DNA of 64,000 nucleotides from Amycolatopsis deserti. GTDB taxonomy: Bacteria > Actinomycetota > Actinomycetes > Mycobacteriales > Pseudonocardiaceae. Below, piece after piece: positions 1 through 10,211 of this stretch. The notes under the pieces were generated by a model. That model searched no databases. It saw only the letters and a program-made list of their open reading frames with translations, and was not told the origin of the DNA. How positions within the stretch are numbered: position 1 is the first letter of the stretch; every line of letters begins with the position of its first letter. The stretch covers positions 124,001 to 188,000 of the forward strand of contig NZ_BNAU01000002.1 in the NCBI RefSeq assembly GCF_014653945.1, in the 5' to 3' direction. The translations under genes and the position numbers were made by a program.

Positions 1-30
1 AACAAGCTGACCTGACCGGAAGTGAAGAGC

Positions 31-56
31 CCCCTCGGGAACCGGATCCCGAGGGG
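31..56. terminator. Intrinsic-type hairpin after the glycosyltransferase pair
   Basis: A perfect 10-bp inverted repeat (CCCCTCGGGA / TCCCGAGGGG) with a 6-nt loop sits 22 bp beyond the stop codon of the glycosyltransferase operon, which reads leftward. There is no strong U-tract, as is common in high-GC actinobacteria. It is symmetric and could serve both directions. Confidence 0.75.
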
Positions 57-77
57 ACTCTCCGCTCGCTTCTTACG

Positions 78-1313
78 TCAGACCGGGCTGGCCGCGGCGT
101 CCGCGGGCAGCACCGCGCCCGCCGGGGCCTTGTCCCCCAGCGCCTTCTCGTAGATGCGCAGCACGTCGATCGCGATGCGGTCCCACGAGTACCGCGACCG
201 CGCCCGGTCGCAGCCGGCGATCCCGTACGCCTCGCGCTGCGCGGGGTCGCCCAGCAGCCGCCGCAGCGTCGCGGCCAGCGCCTCCGGCCGCTTCGGTGGC
301 ACCAGCTCACCGGTCACGCCGTCCACCACGGTGTCGATCAGCCCGCCGACCGCGGCCGCCACCACCGGGACCCCGCAGGCCATCGCCTCCAGCGGCACGA
401 TGCCGAACGGCTCGTACCACGGCGTGCACACGACCAGGTCCGCCGACCGCAGCAGCGACGGCATCTCGTCGCGGGTCACCTGGCCCAGCAGCCGCACCCG
501 GTCCGCGACGCCGAGCCGCTGCGCCAGTTCCATCAGGCGCTTGGCCTCCGGGTCGTCGGCGAGCCGCCCGCGCTCGGGGCCCCCGGCGATCACCAGCTCG
601 GCACCGGGCACCGCGGGCAGCGCGGCGATCGCCGTCGCGAACCCCTTGCGCGGCACCAGCCGGCCGACGCTGACGATCCGGTGCAGGTTGCCGCGCGGGG
701 CGACCGGGCCGTCCGGGGTGAAGCGCTCCAGGTCCACCCCGCACGGGGCGACCGACATGCGCGAACGCGGCAGGCCCATCCGGGCCAGCTCGAAGACCTC
801 GTCGGAGCAGGTCGCGGCGACGCGGGCGGCGTTCTTGCCGATCAGCCGCTCCAGCTGCACCCGCTCGGGCGGGCTGGTGTCCGCCGTGCCCTGGTACCGC
901 TTCTTCACCACCCCCAGCGCGTGAAAGGTCTGGACCACCGGGACGTCGGCGCCGCGGGTGGCGAGCAGCGACGCCAGACCGGACATCCAGAAGTGCGCGT
1001 GCACCACGTCCGGGGTGTCGCGTTGCCACGCCTTCGCCAGGTAGCGCCCGAACTCGGTCATGTGCGGCAGCAGTTCGTCCTTGGGCAGGTGCCGCGCCGG
1101 GCCGGCCGGCACGTGCACCACCCGGTAGCCCGCGGGGGCCCGGACCTGCTCGGGCTGGTCCCCGTCGTCGCGCCGGGTGTAGACGGTGACGTCGTGGCCC
1201 TGGCGGCACAACGCCGCGGACAGCTCCGCCACGTGCAGGTTCTGCCCGCCCGCGTCCACCTCGCCCAGGACGGCCAGTGGGTTGGCGTGCTCCGACACCA
1301 TCGAGATCTTCAT
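78..1313 (-). CDS. GT4-family glycosyltransferase
   Basis: 411-residue GT-B glycosyltransferase that probably transfers a sugar from a nucleotide-sugar donor in the cytoplasm; acceptor unknown. The N-terminus has the [21 protein letters not shown] pattern of MshA/sucrose-synthase-like GT4 enzymes. The C-terminal donor domain carries [10 protein letters not shown] and the E-x7-E type motif [18 protein letters not shown]. It is the second gene of a two-gene operon: its ATG overlaps the stop of the upstream glycosyltransferase as ATGA (1310-1313). A strong hairpin follows the stop. The family call is secure; the product (capsule, glycolipid or compatible solute glycoside) cannot be read from the sequence. 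Confidence 0.88.
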   Translation of the reverse strand: MKISMVSEHANPLAVLGEVDAGGQNLHVAELSAALCRQGHDVTVYTRRDDGDQPEQVRAPAGYRVVHVPAGPARHLPKDELLPHMTEFGRYLAKAWQRDTPDVVHAHFWMSGLASLLATRGADVPVVQTFHALGVVKKRYQGTADTSPPERVQLERLIGKNAARVAATCSDEVFELARMGLPRSRMSVAPCGVDLERFTPDGPVAPRGNLHRIVSVGRLVPRKGFATAIAALPAVPGAELVIAGGPERGRLADDPEAKRLMELAQRLGVADRVRLLGQVTRDEMPSLLRSADLVVCTPWYEPFGIVPLEAMACGVPVVAAAVGGLIDTVVDGVTGELVPPKRPEALAATLRRLLGDPAQREAYGIAGCDRARSRYSWDRIAIDVLRIYEKALGDKAPAGAVLPADAAASPV

Positions 1314-2302
1314 GCGCTACCTCCACTCGTCACCCGGCCGAGCTGGACCTCCCAGTTGCGCAGGAAGGCGTCCAGGCCGTAGCTGGCCAGCGCGTGCTCG
1401 CGCGCTTGCTTGCCCATCCGGTGCGCCAGTTCCGGGTCCGCCATGAGCTCGGCGGCCGCACGCACCAGTTCGTTCACATCCGCCGAGACGACACCCGCCT
1501 CCGGCGGCACCGCCCGGGACGCCTCGGTGCTGGCCACCGCCAGCACCGGCATCCCCAGGTGCATCGCCTCGATCAGCGACAGGCCCAGCGACGTCCAGCG
1601 CGGCGTGTGCAGGTACACCCGGCACCGCGCCAGCCCCGCGTGCAGGGCGTCCTGCCCGAGATCACCCCGCGTGCGCAGGCGCTCCCCCAGGCCGAAGTGC
1701 TCCTCGAGCTTCTCCACGCCGATGCCCCACACGTCCAGCGGCGCGACCTCGGCGAAGGCCGGCAGCAGGTCGGTGCCGACCGCCCGGCCCCGCCGCACCG
1801 GCTCGTTCATCACCAGGCCGATCGAGGCCTCCTCGCCGGTGTAGCGCTCGCCCGGGTCGACCACGCCGTGCTCGATGACCGTGGCCGGCGCCCGGCCGGA
1901 GTCCCAGATCAGGTGGTTGAAGTGGGTGACGTGCACCAGCGGGATCTCGTCCTGGTCGGCCAGCGGGTGCCGCGTGCGCGGCACGTCGCCGGTCGGGGTG
2001 TTGTGCTCGACGAACACCGCGGGCACGTCCCGGCCGGGCCGCCGCCCGGTCCAGCGCTCGGTCAGCTCGATCTCCTCCGGGCGCTGGAGGACGACCACGT
2101 CGATGTCGGCGTCGCGCAGCTGGGCCGGGCTCACTTCCCGCGCCGACGGCCACGCTCGGTCACAACGCCCCCGGCCCCAGGGACCGCCCTCCGGCAGCAG
2201 CGGAAGGAGGTATTCGTGCCGCCCGCGCACGAACGAACTGGTCCAGGACCCGTGTACGTGCCACAGCAGTATGCGCAGCGGATCGTCCTCTGCCCGTCTC
2301 AT
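1310..2302 (-). CDS. Glycosyltransferase family protein
   Basis: 330 residues, upstream partner of the neighbouring GT4 enzyme and translationally coupled to it (ATGA). The start [11 protein letters not shown] and the C-terminal half ([26 protein letters not shown]) match the GT-B donor-binding Rossmann domain. The middle region ([23 protein letters not shown]) resembles actinobacterial glycosyltransferases that occur in sugar-modification clusters. It is shorter than typical GT4 enzymes (about 380-420 residues). The start ATG has only a weak upstream GAAAG. Donor and acceptor are unknown. The two enzymes probably act on one glycoconjugate; this is inferred only from the coupling. Confidence 0.8.
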   Translation of the reverse strand: MRRAEDDPLRILLWHVHGSWTSSFVRGRHEYLLPLLPEGGPWGRGRCDRAWPSAREVSPAQLRDADIDVVVLQRPEEIELTERWTGRRPGRDVPAVFVEHNTPTGDVPRTRHPLADQDEIPLVHVTHFNHLIWDSGRAPATVIEHGVVDPGERYTGEEASIGLVMNEPVRRGRAVGTDLLPAFAEVAPLDVWGIGVEKLEEHFGLGERLRTRGDLGQDALHAGLARCRVYLHTPRWTSLGLSLIEAMHLGMPVLAVASTEASRAVPPEAGVVSADVNELVRAAAELMADPELAHRMGKQAREHALASYGLDAFLRNWEVQLGRVTSGGSA

Positions 2303-2369
2303 GGAGAAGTTCTTTCACCCTGGCAGAGGAACTAAACACGCTACGCAGCACTGCTACTCTCCGTGGTCG

Positions 2370-2774
2370 TCACACTCGTTCGGTGGTCCTCGTCCGGGCG
2401 GGCAGCAGGAAGACGACCAGACCCAGCACCGCGACCACGCCGTGCAGCGCGTTGTCCGTCCAGGCCGGATCGAACACGCGGCGGACGTCACCCGGGCCGC
2501 CCGTGCCCGCCGACAGCAGGCCCCACACCGTGATTCCCAGCAGTCCGAAGAAGACCACCAGGGCGATGATCCGCGCGGACGGTCCCTTCCACGCCGCCAC
2601 CAGCGCGAGCAGGCCGACCGCGGTGCGCGTGAGGTTCAGCAGCGTTCCCGTGTGGAATCCGAGGAGTTCGCCGGACGTGGCGAACCCGCCGATCCCCAGC
2701 GCCAGGAACACCACGCCGACCAGCAGCGCGAAACCCTGGGCCACCGGCGCCCGCCCCGTGGTGTGCTCAGCCAT
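2370..2774 (-). CDS. DUF4383 four-helix membrane protein
   Basis: 134-residue integral membrane protein. After a short hydrophilic N-terminus (MAEHTTGRAPVAQ) come four hydrophobic stretches (FALLVGVVFLALGIGGFA, LTRTAVGLLALVAAW, IIALVVFFGLLGITVWGL, ALHGVVAVLGLVVFLLP) and a basic tail, the layout of DUF4383 proteins. The start is fixed by a perfect AAGGAGG 7 nt upstream of the ATG at 2774. It is divergent from the stress-type sigma factor, and a candidate SigB-like promoter (2812-2835) points at it, so stress induction is likely. The molecular function of the family is unknown. Confidence 0.85.
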   Translation of the reverse strand: MAEHTTGRAPVAQGFALLVGVVFLALGIGGFATSGELLGFHTGTLLNLTRTAVGLLALVAAWKGPSARIIALVVFFGLLGITVWGLLSAGTGGPGDVRRVFDPAWTDNALHGVVAVLGLVVFLLPARTRTTERV

Positions 2775-2811
2775 GGATAGACCTCCTTCGTTCCGGCTTG
2801 CCCGGGCGGGG

Positions 2812-2835
2812 TTCCCCGCGCCGGGCGGCCGCAAC
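2812..2835 (-). promoter_or_regulatory. Candidate SigB/SigF-type promoter of the DUF4383 gene
   Basis: On the minus strand GTTG is followed after 15 nt by GGGAA, close to the actinobacterial general-stress consensus GTTT-N15/16-GGGTA/GGGAA. The -10 box lies about 38 nt before the ATG at 2774. Identification rests on motif and context only. Confidence 0.45.
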
Positions 2836-2838
2836 CAG

Positions 2839-2863
2839 GTGTGGCGAACCGCGGGACGGGGTA
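2839..2863 (+). promoter_or_regulatory. Candidate autoregulatory promoter of the sigma factor gene
   Basis: GTGT, 16 nt, GGGTA: three of four -35 bases and a full -10 match to the SigB/SigF stress consensus. It lies 49 nt before the TTG start of the sigma gene. Autoregulation is typical for this family; here it is inferred. Confidence 0.45.
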
Positions 2864-2912
2864 GTCCGGGCCATGACCAGGCCGGGACGAAGCAGCGGGG
2901 GGAAGCGGAACG

Positions 2913-3707
2913 TTGGCTGAGACGCGCCTCGCGGGCACCGTCGAGGACAACGAATCCTCGGAGGGCGACACCCCCACCTTCACGGATCTGGCGGCCACCC
3001 CGCCGGATGATCCGCGCCGGGAGCGGCTCCGCACCGCGCTGGTCACCCAGTACCTGTCGGTGGCCGAGCACATCGCGCGCCGGTTCAGCGGGCGCGGCGA
3101 GGCGTACGAGGACCTGCTGCAGGTCGCGCGGGTCGGGCTGATCAACGCGGTCGACCGGTTCGAGCCCGAACGCGGCACCGACTTCCTGTCCTTCGCCGTG
3201 CCGACGATCATGGGCGAGGTGCGGCGCCACTTCCGCGACGCCAGCTGGTCGGTGCGGGTGCCGCGCCGGCTCAAGGAACTCCACCTGCAGATCGGGCAGG
3301 CCAGCAGCGAGCTGGGCCAGCGCCTGGGCCGCGCGCCGACCCCGACCGAGATCGCCCGCGAGCTGGAGCTCACGCCCGACGAGGTGAGCGAGGGCCTGCA
3401 GGCCGGCAACGCCTACTACGCGGTGTCGGTCGACAAACCCGCCGGTGAGGACGACGAGGCCGCGTCGCTGGCCGACACCCTCGGCGAAGAGGACTACGGC
3501 ATCGAGACGGTCGAGAACCACGAGGCGCTGCAGCCGCTGCTGCGCGACCTCGCCCCGCGCGAGCGGACCATCCTGATGCTGCGGTTCTTCGGCAACATGA
3601 CGCAGACGCAGATCGCCAAGCGCGTCGGGATCTCCCAGATGCACGTGTCGCGGCTGCTCGCGCAGACCCTGCAGCACCTGCGCGAGAAGCTCACCGAAGA
3701 GCCCTGA
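2913..3707 (+). CDS. SigB/SigF/SigG-family RNA polymerase sigma factor
   Basis: 264 residues, group 3 sigma-70 factor. Region 2 (YEDLLQVARVGLINAVDRFEPERG then FLSFAVPTIMGEVRRHFRD), region 3 (VPRRLKELHLQI...GRAPTPTEIARELELTPDEV) and region 4 with its helix-turn-helix (TQTQIAKRVGISQMHVSRLLAQTL) are complete, so it is probably functional. The start is TTG, 7-10 nt after a purine-rich GGGGGGAAG ribosome site; no better ATG or GTG exists. No anti-sigma or anti-anti-sigma gene is adjacent, unlike many sigF loci. A matching promoter lies upstream of this gene and another upstream of the downstream clpC-like gene, suggesting it drives a local stress regulon. Confidence 0.9.
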   Translation: MAETRLAGTVEDNESSEGDTPTFTDLAATPPDDPRRERLRTALVTQYLSVAEHIARRFSGRGEAYEDLLQVARVGLINAVDRFEPERGTDFLSFAVPTIMGEVRRHFRDASWSVRVPRRLKELHLQIGQASSELGQRLGRAPTPTEIARELELTPDEVSEGLQAGNAYYAVSVDKPAGEDDEAASLADTLGEEDYGIETVENHEALQPLLRDLAPRERTILMLRFFGNMTQTQIAKRVGISQMHVSRLLAQTLQHLREKLTEEP

Positions 3708-3713
3708 CGCGTC

Positions 3714-3738
3714 GTTTCGCCGCGCCCGCGCACGGGTA
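3714..3738 (+). promoter_or_regulatory. SigB/SigF-type promoter of the clpC-like gene
   Basis: GTTT at 3714-3717, a 16-nt spacer, GGGTA at 3734-3738: a full match to the actinobacterial general-stress consensus. It starts 7 bp after the sigma gene stop and about 87 nt before the unfoldase start codon. This is the best-matching of the four such sites seen in the window. Confidence 0.6.
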
Positions 3739-3824
3739 GCCGACGTCGGTGGACGGCCCGGGCCCGCTCCGTCCGAAGTGGATCGCCGGGCCCGCACCCC
3801 GACGGCTAAGGAGTGTTCCCGCAG

Positions 3825-6328
<2,504 letters not shown>

Positions 6329-6332
<4 letters not shown>

Positions 6333-6577
6333 GCGACCCGCGCCCCGGCGACGTCCCGCCCGACCCCGACCCCGCCCGGACGCCGGGGCTGGAACCCGGC
6401 GGAGGCGTGGCCCCCGGTGACACGCCCCCGGACTCGGGGCAGACCTCGGGCCTGTCGCACCACCAGCAGAAACCCCCGAGGGCCCTCCCCGTGGCGACCA
6501 TCGTGATCGCGGTGGTGCTGGCCATCCTGGTGGCGGCGCTGCTGGTGGCGTCGGCAGTGGGCTGGCTGCAGTTCTGA
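6329..6577 (+). CDS. Small single-pass membrane protein, DUF-type
   Basis: 82 residues, coupled to the ClpC-like gene by an ATGA overlap. The first 50 residues are Pro/Asp/Gly-rich and disordered (DPRPGDVPPDPDPARTPGLE). A single transmembrane helix follows (VATIVIAVVLAILVAALLVASAVGWL), ending two residues before the C-terminus. This resembles small DUF6480-like actinobacterial proteins: disordered N-terminus, C-terminal anchor. Co-translation with the unfoldase suggests it may recruit it to the membrane, but nothing in the sequence proves this. Confidence 0.75.
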
Positions 6578-6955
6578 GGCCGAGCCCGCGCTGCGGGTGG
6601 GCACGGCCACCGCTCGCGCTGGGCCTGATGCCTCGGCGGCGCCCCCGGCTGCAGGGGCGTCTCGGCGGCAACCCCGGCCGGGGCATCCCGGCGACCCGCT
6701 TCCACCGCACCGCCTGGCGCCGGGACAGCTCGGCGGCACGCGGCCGCGCCACGGCGAACAGCGGCTTCGCCGCCCGGCCGAACCAGATTCCGGCTCCAAC
6801 GCGGATCCCCGCCGCCCAGCGGCGGTCAGCCACCCAGCCGCGGCCAGCCACCCGGCGCGGGCTGCGCCCCGCTCGGCCGCAGCACACCCTCGCGCCGCCC
6901 CGGCGCCCCCGCCGCCGATGCGGCCGGCCGCCCAGATCCGCCCGCCGCACTGCCG
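6578..6955. other. Intergenic region, no gene; 18-bp tandem repeat
   Basis: About 380 bp between convergent genes. I see no reading frame with credible start, ribosome site and protein character. At 6815-6850 an 18-bp unit beginning CCCAGC occurs twice in tandem with 2-3 mismatches, and a partial third copy precedes it. Confidence 0.6.
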
Positions 6956-7780
6956 CTAAGGAGCCGGCGTCCCCACCGGGTTCGGGTGCGGTACCGGCGC
7001 CGGCACCAGCCCGCGCGCGATCGGCCGCAGCCAACCATCCAGGGCAGCCAGCTCCTCGTCACCCACGACCGAATACGGCACCGCCGCCAGCTCGTCCGTC
7101 CGCCGCTCGATGTGGGCCCGCAGGCGGGCGCCCTCCTCGGTGAGGCCGTCCGCACCGAGGAGTCCCCGTCCCGTCAAGCGCTCGCGGGCCGCGGTCCACT
7201 CCTCATCCGTCCAGCCGCGGTTCGGCGCCACCACGCTCCGGCTGCCGTCCGCCGCGTCGCGCAGGGCGTGCGCCTCCAGGCCGTCGATGCCCTCCGCGGC
7301 CAGCACCGCCACATGACCGTCGCCGCGGTGCTCGCGCAACGTGGTCGCCGCCTGCCAGAGCGCGGCGAGCGGCTCGTCCGGCCACGGCAACGCCGCGTTC
7401 GCCGCCCCCAGCGGCCGCCCCGCCCAGCCGACCGCCTCGACGACCCGCCGCAGCACCGAAAGCACCGGCTCCGGCACCTCCGGCACGTGCTCACGCAACG
7501 CTGCCACCGCACCCGCGCTCCGCGCCGCCAGCGCCTCCTCCGGGGACACCACGTCCCAGATCGCGGGCACCGATCGCGCCAGGAACGACGGCGCGAAGTT
7601 GTAGAACACCGCCGTCACCACGCCGAGACCCGCCGCCCCCAGCGGCGCCGCCCGCGTCCCGACGTACCCGCGCCAGAACCCGCGCAGCCCCGCGGCCTCG
7701 TGCGCCGCCCTCGCCTGCGGGGCGAAGTAGGTGACGTCATGCAGCGTCTCCAGCACCACCCACAGCTCCCGCGCCCTCAT
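6956..7780 (-). CDS. SCO6745-family helical protein (MarR-like C-terminus)
   Basis: 274 residues. Recognisable as the actinobacterial SCO6745 family: start MRARELWVVLETLHDVTYFAPQARAAHEAAGLRGFWRGYVGTRAAPLG, central FYNFAPSFLARSVPAIWDV, and a C-terminal winged-helix-like segment (TDEEWTAARERLTGRGLLGADGLTEEGARLRAHIERRTDELA) resembling MarR-type proteins. The function of the family is unknown. The start codon overlaps the stop of the upstream amidase (TGATG), so the two are translationally coupled. A regulatory or binding role linked to the amidase is possible but unproven. Confidence 0.8.
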   Translation of the reverse strand: MRARELWVVLETLHDVTYFAPQARAAHEAAGLRGFWRGYVGTRAAPLGAAGLGVVTAVFYNFAPSFLARSVPAIWDVVSPEEALAARSAGAVAALREHVPEVPEPVLSVLRRVVEAVGWAGRPLGAANAALPWPDEPLAALWQAATTLREHRGDGHVAVLAAEGIDGLEAHALRDAADGSRSVVAPNRGWTDEEWTAARERLTGRGLLGADGLTEEGARLRAHIERRTDELAAVPYSVVGDEELAALDGWLRPIARGLVPAPVPHPNPVGTPAP

Positions 7781-9192
7781 CACGCCACCGCCGGACGCTG
7801 CCGGCCCACCCGCGTGGCCTGTTCGAACGCGTGCCCCAGCTGCAGAACGGCGAAGTCCGCGCGGTGCGGCCCCACGATCTGCACCCCCACCGGCAGGCCG
7901 CCCGGCGTGAACCCGGCCGGCACCGACAGCGCGGGCGAGCCGCTGACCGTCACGAAGTACGCGGAACGCATCCAGTCCAGGTAGGTCTCCATGTCCTGCC
8001 CGGCGACCCGCGTCGGGTACTCCAGCTCGCCGTCGAACGGCGGCACCTGGCTCACCGGCAGCAGCAGGAAGTCGTAGCGGGTGAAGAACTCGCGGAAGCG
8101 GTGGAACAGCTCGGTGCGCAGGACCTCGGCGCGGCCCACGTCGGTCGCCGACAGCCGCAGCCCCTCCTCGGTGTTCCACACGATGGTGTCCTTGAGCCGG
8201 TCGCGCGCGGATTCCAGCAGCGGCCCGAACTTCACCGCGAACTGCCACGCCCGCAGGATGCGGAACGCCTCGTCCGCGCCGGCGAAGTCCGGGCAGTCGC
8301 GCTCCACCACGCATCCCAGGTCGGCGAACACCTTCGCCGAGGCCTCGACCACGTGCGCGACCTCCGGTTCCACCGGCACGCTCCCGCCCAGATCGGGCGA
8401 CCACGCGATCCGCAGGCCCCGCACGTCGCGGTCCAGCGAGTGCGCGAATCCCTCCCCCGGCTCGTCCAGCGCGATCGGCGAGCGCGGGTCCGGCCCGGCG
8501 AGCACCGACAGCAGCAGGGCGGCGTCGGCGACCGTGCGGGCCATCGGACCCGCCGTCGCCAGCCCGGACCAGCCCAGCGGCGCCGGCCACGACGGCACCC
8601 GCCCGATCGACGGCCGGAAGCCCACGACGTTGCAGAACGACGCCGGGTTGCGCAGTGAGCCGCCGAGGTCACTGCCGTCGGCGAGTGGGTGCATCCCGGT
8701 GGCGAGGGCGGCCGCGGCGCCCCCGCTGCTGCCGCCCGCGGACCGGCTGGGGTCGTACGGGTTGCGGGTGGCGCCGAAGACCGGGTTGAACGTGTGCGAT
8801 CCGGCGGCGAACTCCGGCACGTTGGTCTTGCCGAGGCTGATCACCCCGGCGGCGCGCATGCGCTCGATCACCAGCTCGTCCCGTTCGGGCACGTACTCGG
8901 CGTGCAGTGGCGAGCCGAACGTGGTGCGGATGCCGGCCGTCTCGTGGGTGTCCTTGTGCGCGACCGGGATGCCGTACAGGGGCGGCAGATCCTCGCCGCG
9001 GGCCGCGCGTTCGTCGGCCGCGGCTGCCTCGGCCAGCGCCCGCTCGGCGACCACCGTGACGACGGCGTTGACCCGCGGGTTGACGCGTTCGATCTGGTCG
9101 AGGTGCGCCTGGACGACCTCGCGGACGGACAGCTCACGCGCCCCGAGCGCGGCGCGCAGTTCCCGTGCGGTGCGGAAGACGATGTCGGTCAC
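7780..9192 (-). CDS. Amidase-signature family hydrolase
   Basis: 470 residues, hydrolyses an amide bond by the Ser-cisSer-Lys mechanism. All three catalytic residues are visible: Lys80 in YGIPVAHKD, cis-Ser155 in the signature SAGGSSGGAAAALATG and nucleophile Ser179 in GSDLGGSLRNPA, with the expected 24-residue spacing. Length and order match general amidases (indoleacetamide, nicotinamide or aryl amidases); the subunit GatA is unlikely because no gatB/gatC lies nearby. It has no signal peptide, so it is cytoplasmic. It is first in a two-gene unit with the SCO6745-like gene. Substrate unknown. Confidence 0.9.
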   Translation of the reverse strand: MTDIVFRTARELRAALGARELSVREVVQAHLDQIERVNPRVNAVVTVVAERALAEAAAADERAARGEDLPPLYGIPVAHKDTHETAGIRTTFGSPLHAEYVPERDELVIERMRAAGVISLGKTNVPEFAAGSHTFNPVFGATRNPYDPSRSAGGSSGGAAAALATGMHPLADGSDLGGSLRNPASFCNVVGFRPSIGRVPSWPAPLGWSGLATAGPMARTVADAALLLSVLAGPDPRSPIALDEPGEGFAHSLDRDVRGLRIAWSPDLGGSVPVEPEVAHVVEASAKVFADLGCVVERDCPDFAGADEAFRILRAWQFAVKFGPLLESARDRLKDTIVWNTEEGLRLSATDVGRAEVLRTELFHRFREFFTRYDFLLLPVSQVPPFDGELEYPTRVAGQDMETYLDWMRSAYFVTVSGSPALSVPAGFTPGGLPVGVQIVGPHRADFAVLQLGHAFEQATRVGRQRPAVA

Positions 9193-9243
9193 GGTTCGAT
9201 CCTGCCAGCAACCCGGGCCGCGGGCGGATGAGACGATTCCGCG

Positions 9244-9369
9244 GTGACGAACGGGACGCAGCGCCGGGTGATCGACGGTCCCGCCGTCGAGGCGGCGCTG
9301 GACGGCCTCGGCGACCGTGACGGGGTGCGGGAGCGGGCGCAGCGGTTCTCCGTGCTGGCTGATCGGTAG
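9244..9369 (+). pseudogene. ArsR-family metalloregulator remnant
   Basis: From the GTG at 9244 the frame reads 41 codons ending RERAQRFSVLADR-stop. This is the N-terminus of SmtB/ArsR regulators of the type AVEAALxGLGDxDGVRERAQRFSVLADPTRLTLL. After the TAG the same frame resumes with RLTLLV, so DPTRLTLL has become DR*RLTLL: two altered codons, one a stop, exactly at the start of the DNA-binding domain. Beyond about 9390 similarity is lost, with a possible RAARYRS relic of the C-terminal RVVRYRL strand. No metal-binding site remains. It is divergent from the amidase. I read this as a dead gene. Confidence 0.6.
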
Positions 9370-9413
9370 CGTCTGACGTTGCTCGTCCGCACCCGGAGCA
9401 CCAGAGCGGCGCG

Positions 9414-9429
9414 GTATAGGTCGTTATAC
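9414..9429. promoter_or_regulatory. Inverted repeat upstream of the beta-PGM gene, possible operator
   Basis: GTATA, 6 nt, TATAC, in otherwise very GC-rich DNA, about 48 bp before the beta-phosphoglucomutase start. Its position suggests an operator or AT-rich promoter element for the sugar-phosphorylase pair. The cognate regulator is unknown. Confidence 0.35.
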
Positions 9430-9476
9430 GCAGTGGAAGGCGGCGGGCGCGCCCGTTCGCAGGTACCGTGCAGGGC

Positions 9477-10211
9477 ATGATCGGGTTGCCCGACGGCATC
9501 ACCGCGTGCCTGTTCGACCTGGACGGTGTCCTGACCGGCACCGCCGCGCTGCACCGGGAAGCCTGGAAGCAGACGTTCGACCAGTTCCTGCGCGAACGGG
9601 ACGGAAGCGGTTTCCACCCGTTCACCGACGCCGACTACGCCAACTACGTGGACGGGCGGCCGCGGCTGGACGGGGTCCGCACGTTCCTCGCCGCCCGCGG
9701 GATCGACCTGCCCGAGGGCGACCCCGGCGACGCGGTGACCGAGCACACCGTGCACGGCCTGGGCAACCGCAAGAACGACCTCGTGCTGCGGATCATCGCC
9801 GAGCGCGGGCCCAACCCGTACGAGGGCTCGCGCCGGTACCTGGAGGCCGCGCGGGACGCGGGGCTGGCGATCGCGGTCGTCACGTCGTCGGCGAACGCGC
9901 AGGCCGTCCTCGACGCCGCCGGGTTCACCCCGTTCGTGCAGGCCCGCATCGACGGGCTGGTCATCACCCGCGACGGGCTGCGCGGCAAACCGGCGCCGGA
10001 CTCGTTCCTGGCCGGGGCCAAGGCGCTGGGCGTCGAGCCGAAGCAGGCCGCCGTGTTCGAGGACGCGCTGGCGGGTGTCGAGGCGGGCCGGGCGGGGAAC
10101 TTCGGGTTCGTCGTCGGCGTGAACCGGGCGGACCAGGCGGAGGCGCTGCGGGAGCACGGCGCCGACGTGGTGGTGGAGGATCTCGCGGAACTGTTGGGGG
10201 ACCAGGCATGA
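9477..10211 (+). CDS. HAD-family beta-phosphoglucomutase-like enzyme
   Basis: 244 residues. It probably converts beta-glucose-1-phosphate (or a related sugar phosphate) to the 6-phosphate. HAD motif I is CLFDLDGVLTGTAALH (nucleophile and acid Asp pair), motif II is VVTSSANAQ, motif III lysine lies in RGKPAPDSF and motif IV is AAVFEDALAGVEAG; the cap carries the DYANYVDGRPRLDGVRTFL pattern of beta-PGM homologues. It ends in ATGA overlap with the GH65 gene, whose phosphorolysis product would be its substrate. I chose the ATG at 9477; a GTG at 9468 is equally possible because neither has a clear ribosome site. Confidence 0.87.
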   Translation: MIGLPDGITACLFDLDGVLTGTAALHREAWKQTFDQFLRERDGSGFHPFTDADYANYVDGRPRLDGVRTFLAARGIDLPEGDPGDAVTEHTVHGLGNRKNDLVLRIIAERGPNPYEGSRRYLEAARDAGLAIAVVTSSANAQAVLDAAGFTPFVQARIDGLVITRDGLRGKPAPDSFLAGAKALGVEPKQAAVFEDALAGVEAGRAGNFGFVVGVNRADQAEALREHGADVVVEDLAELLGDQA

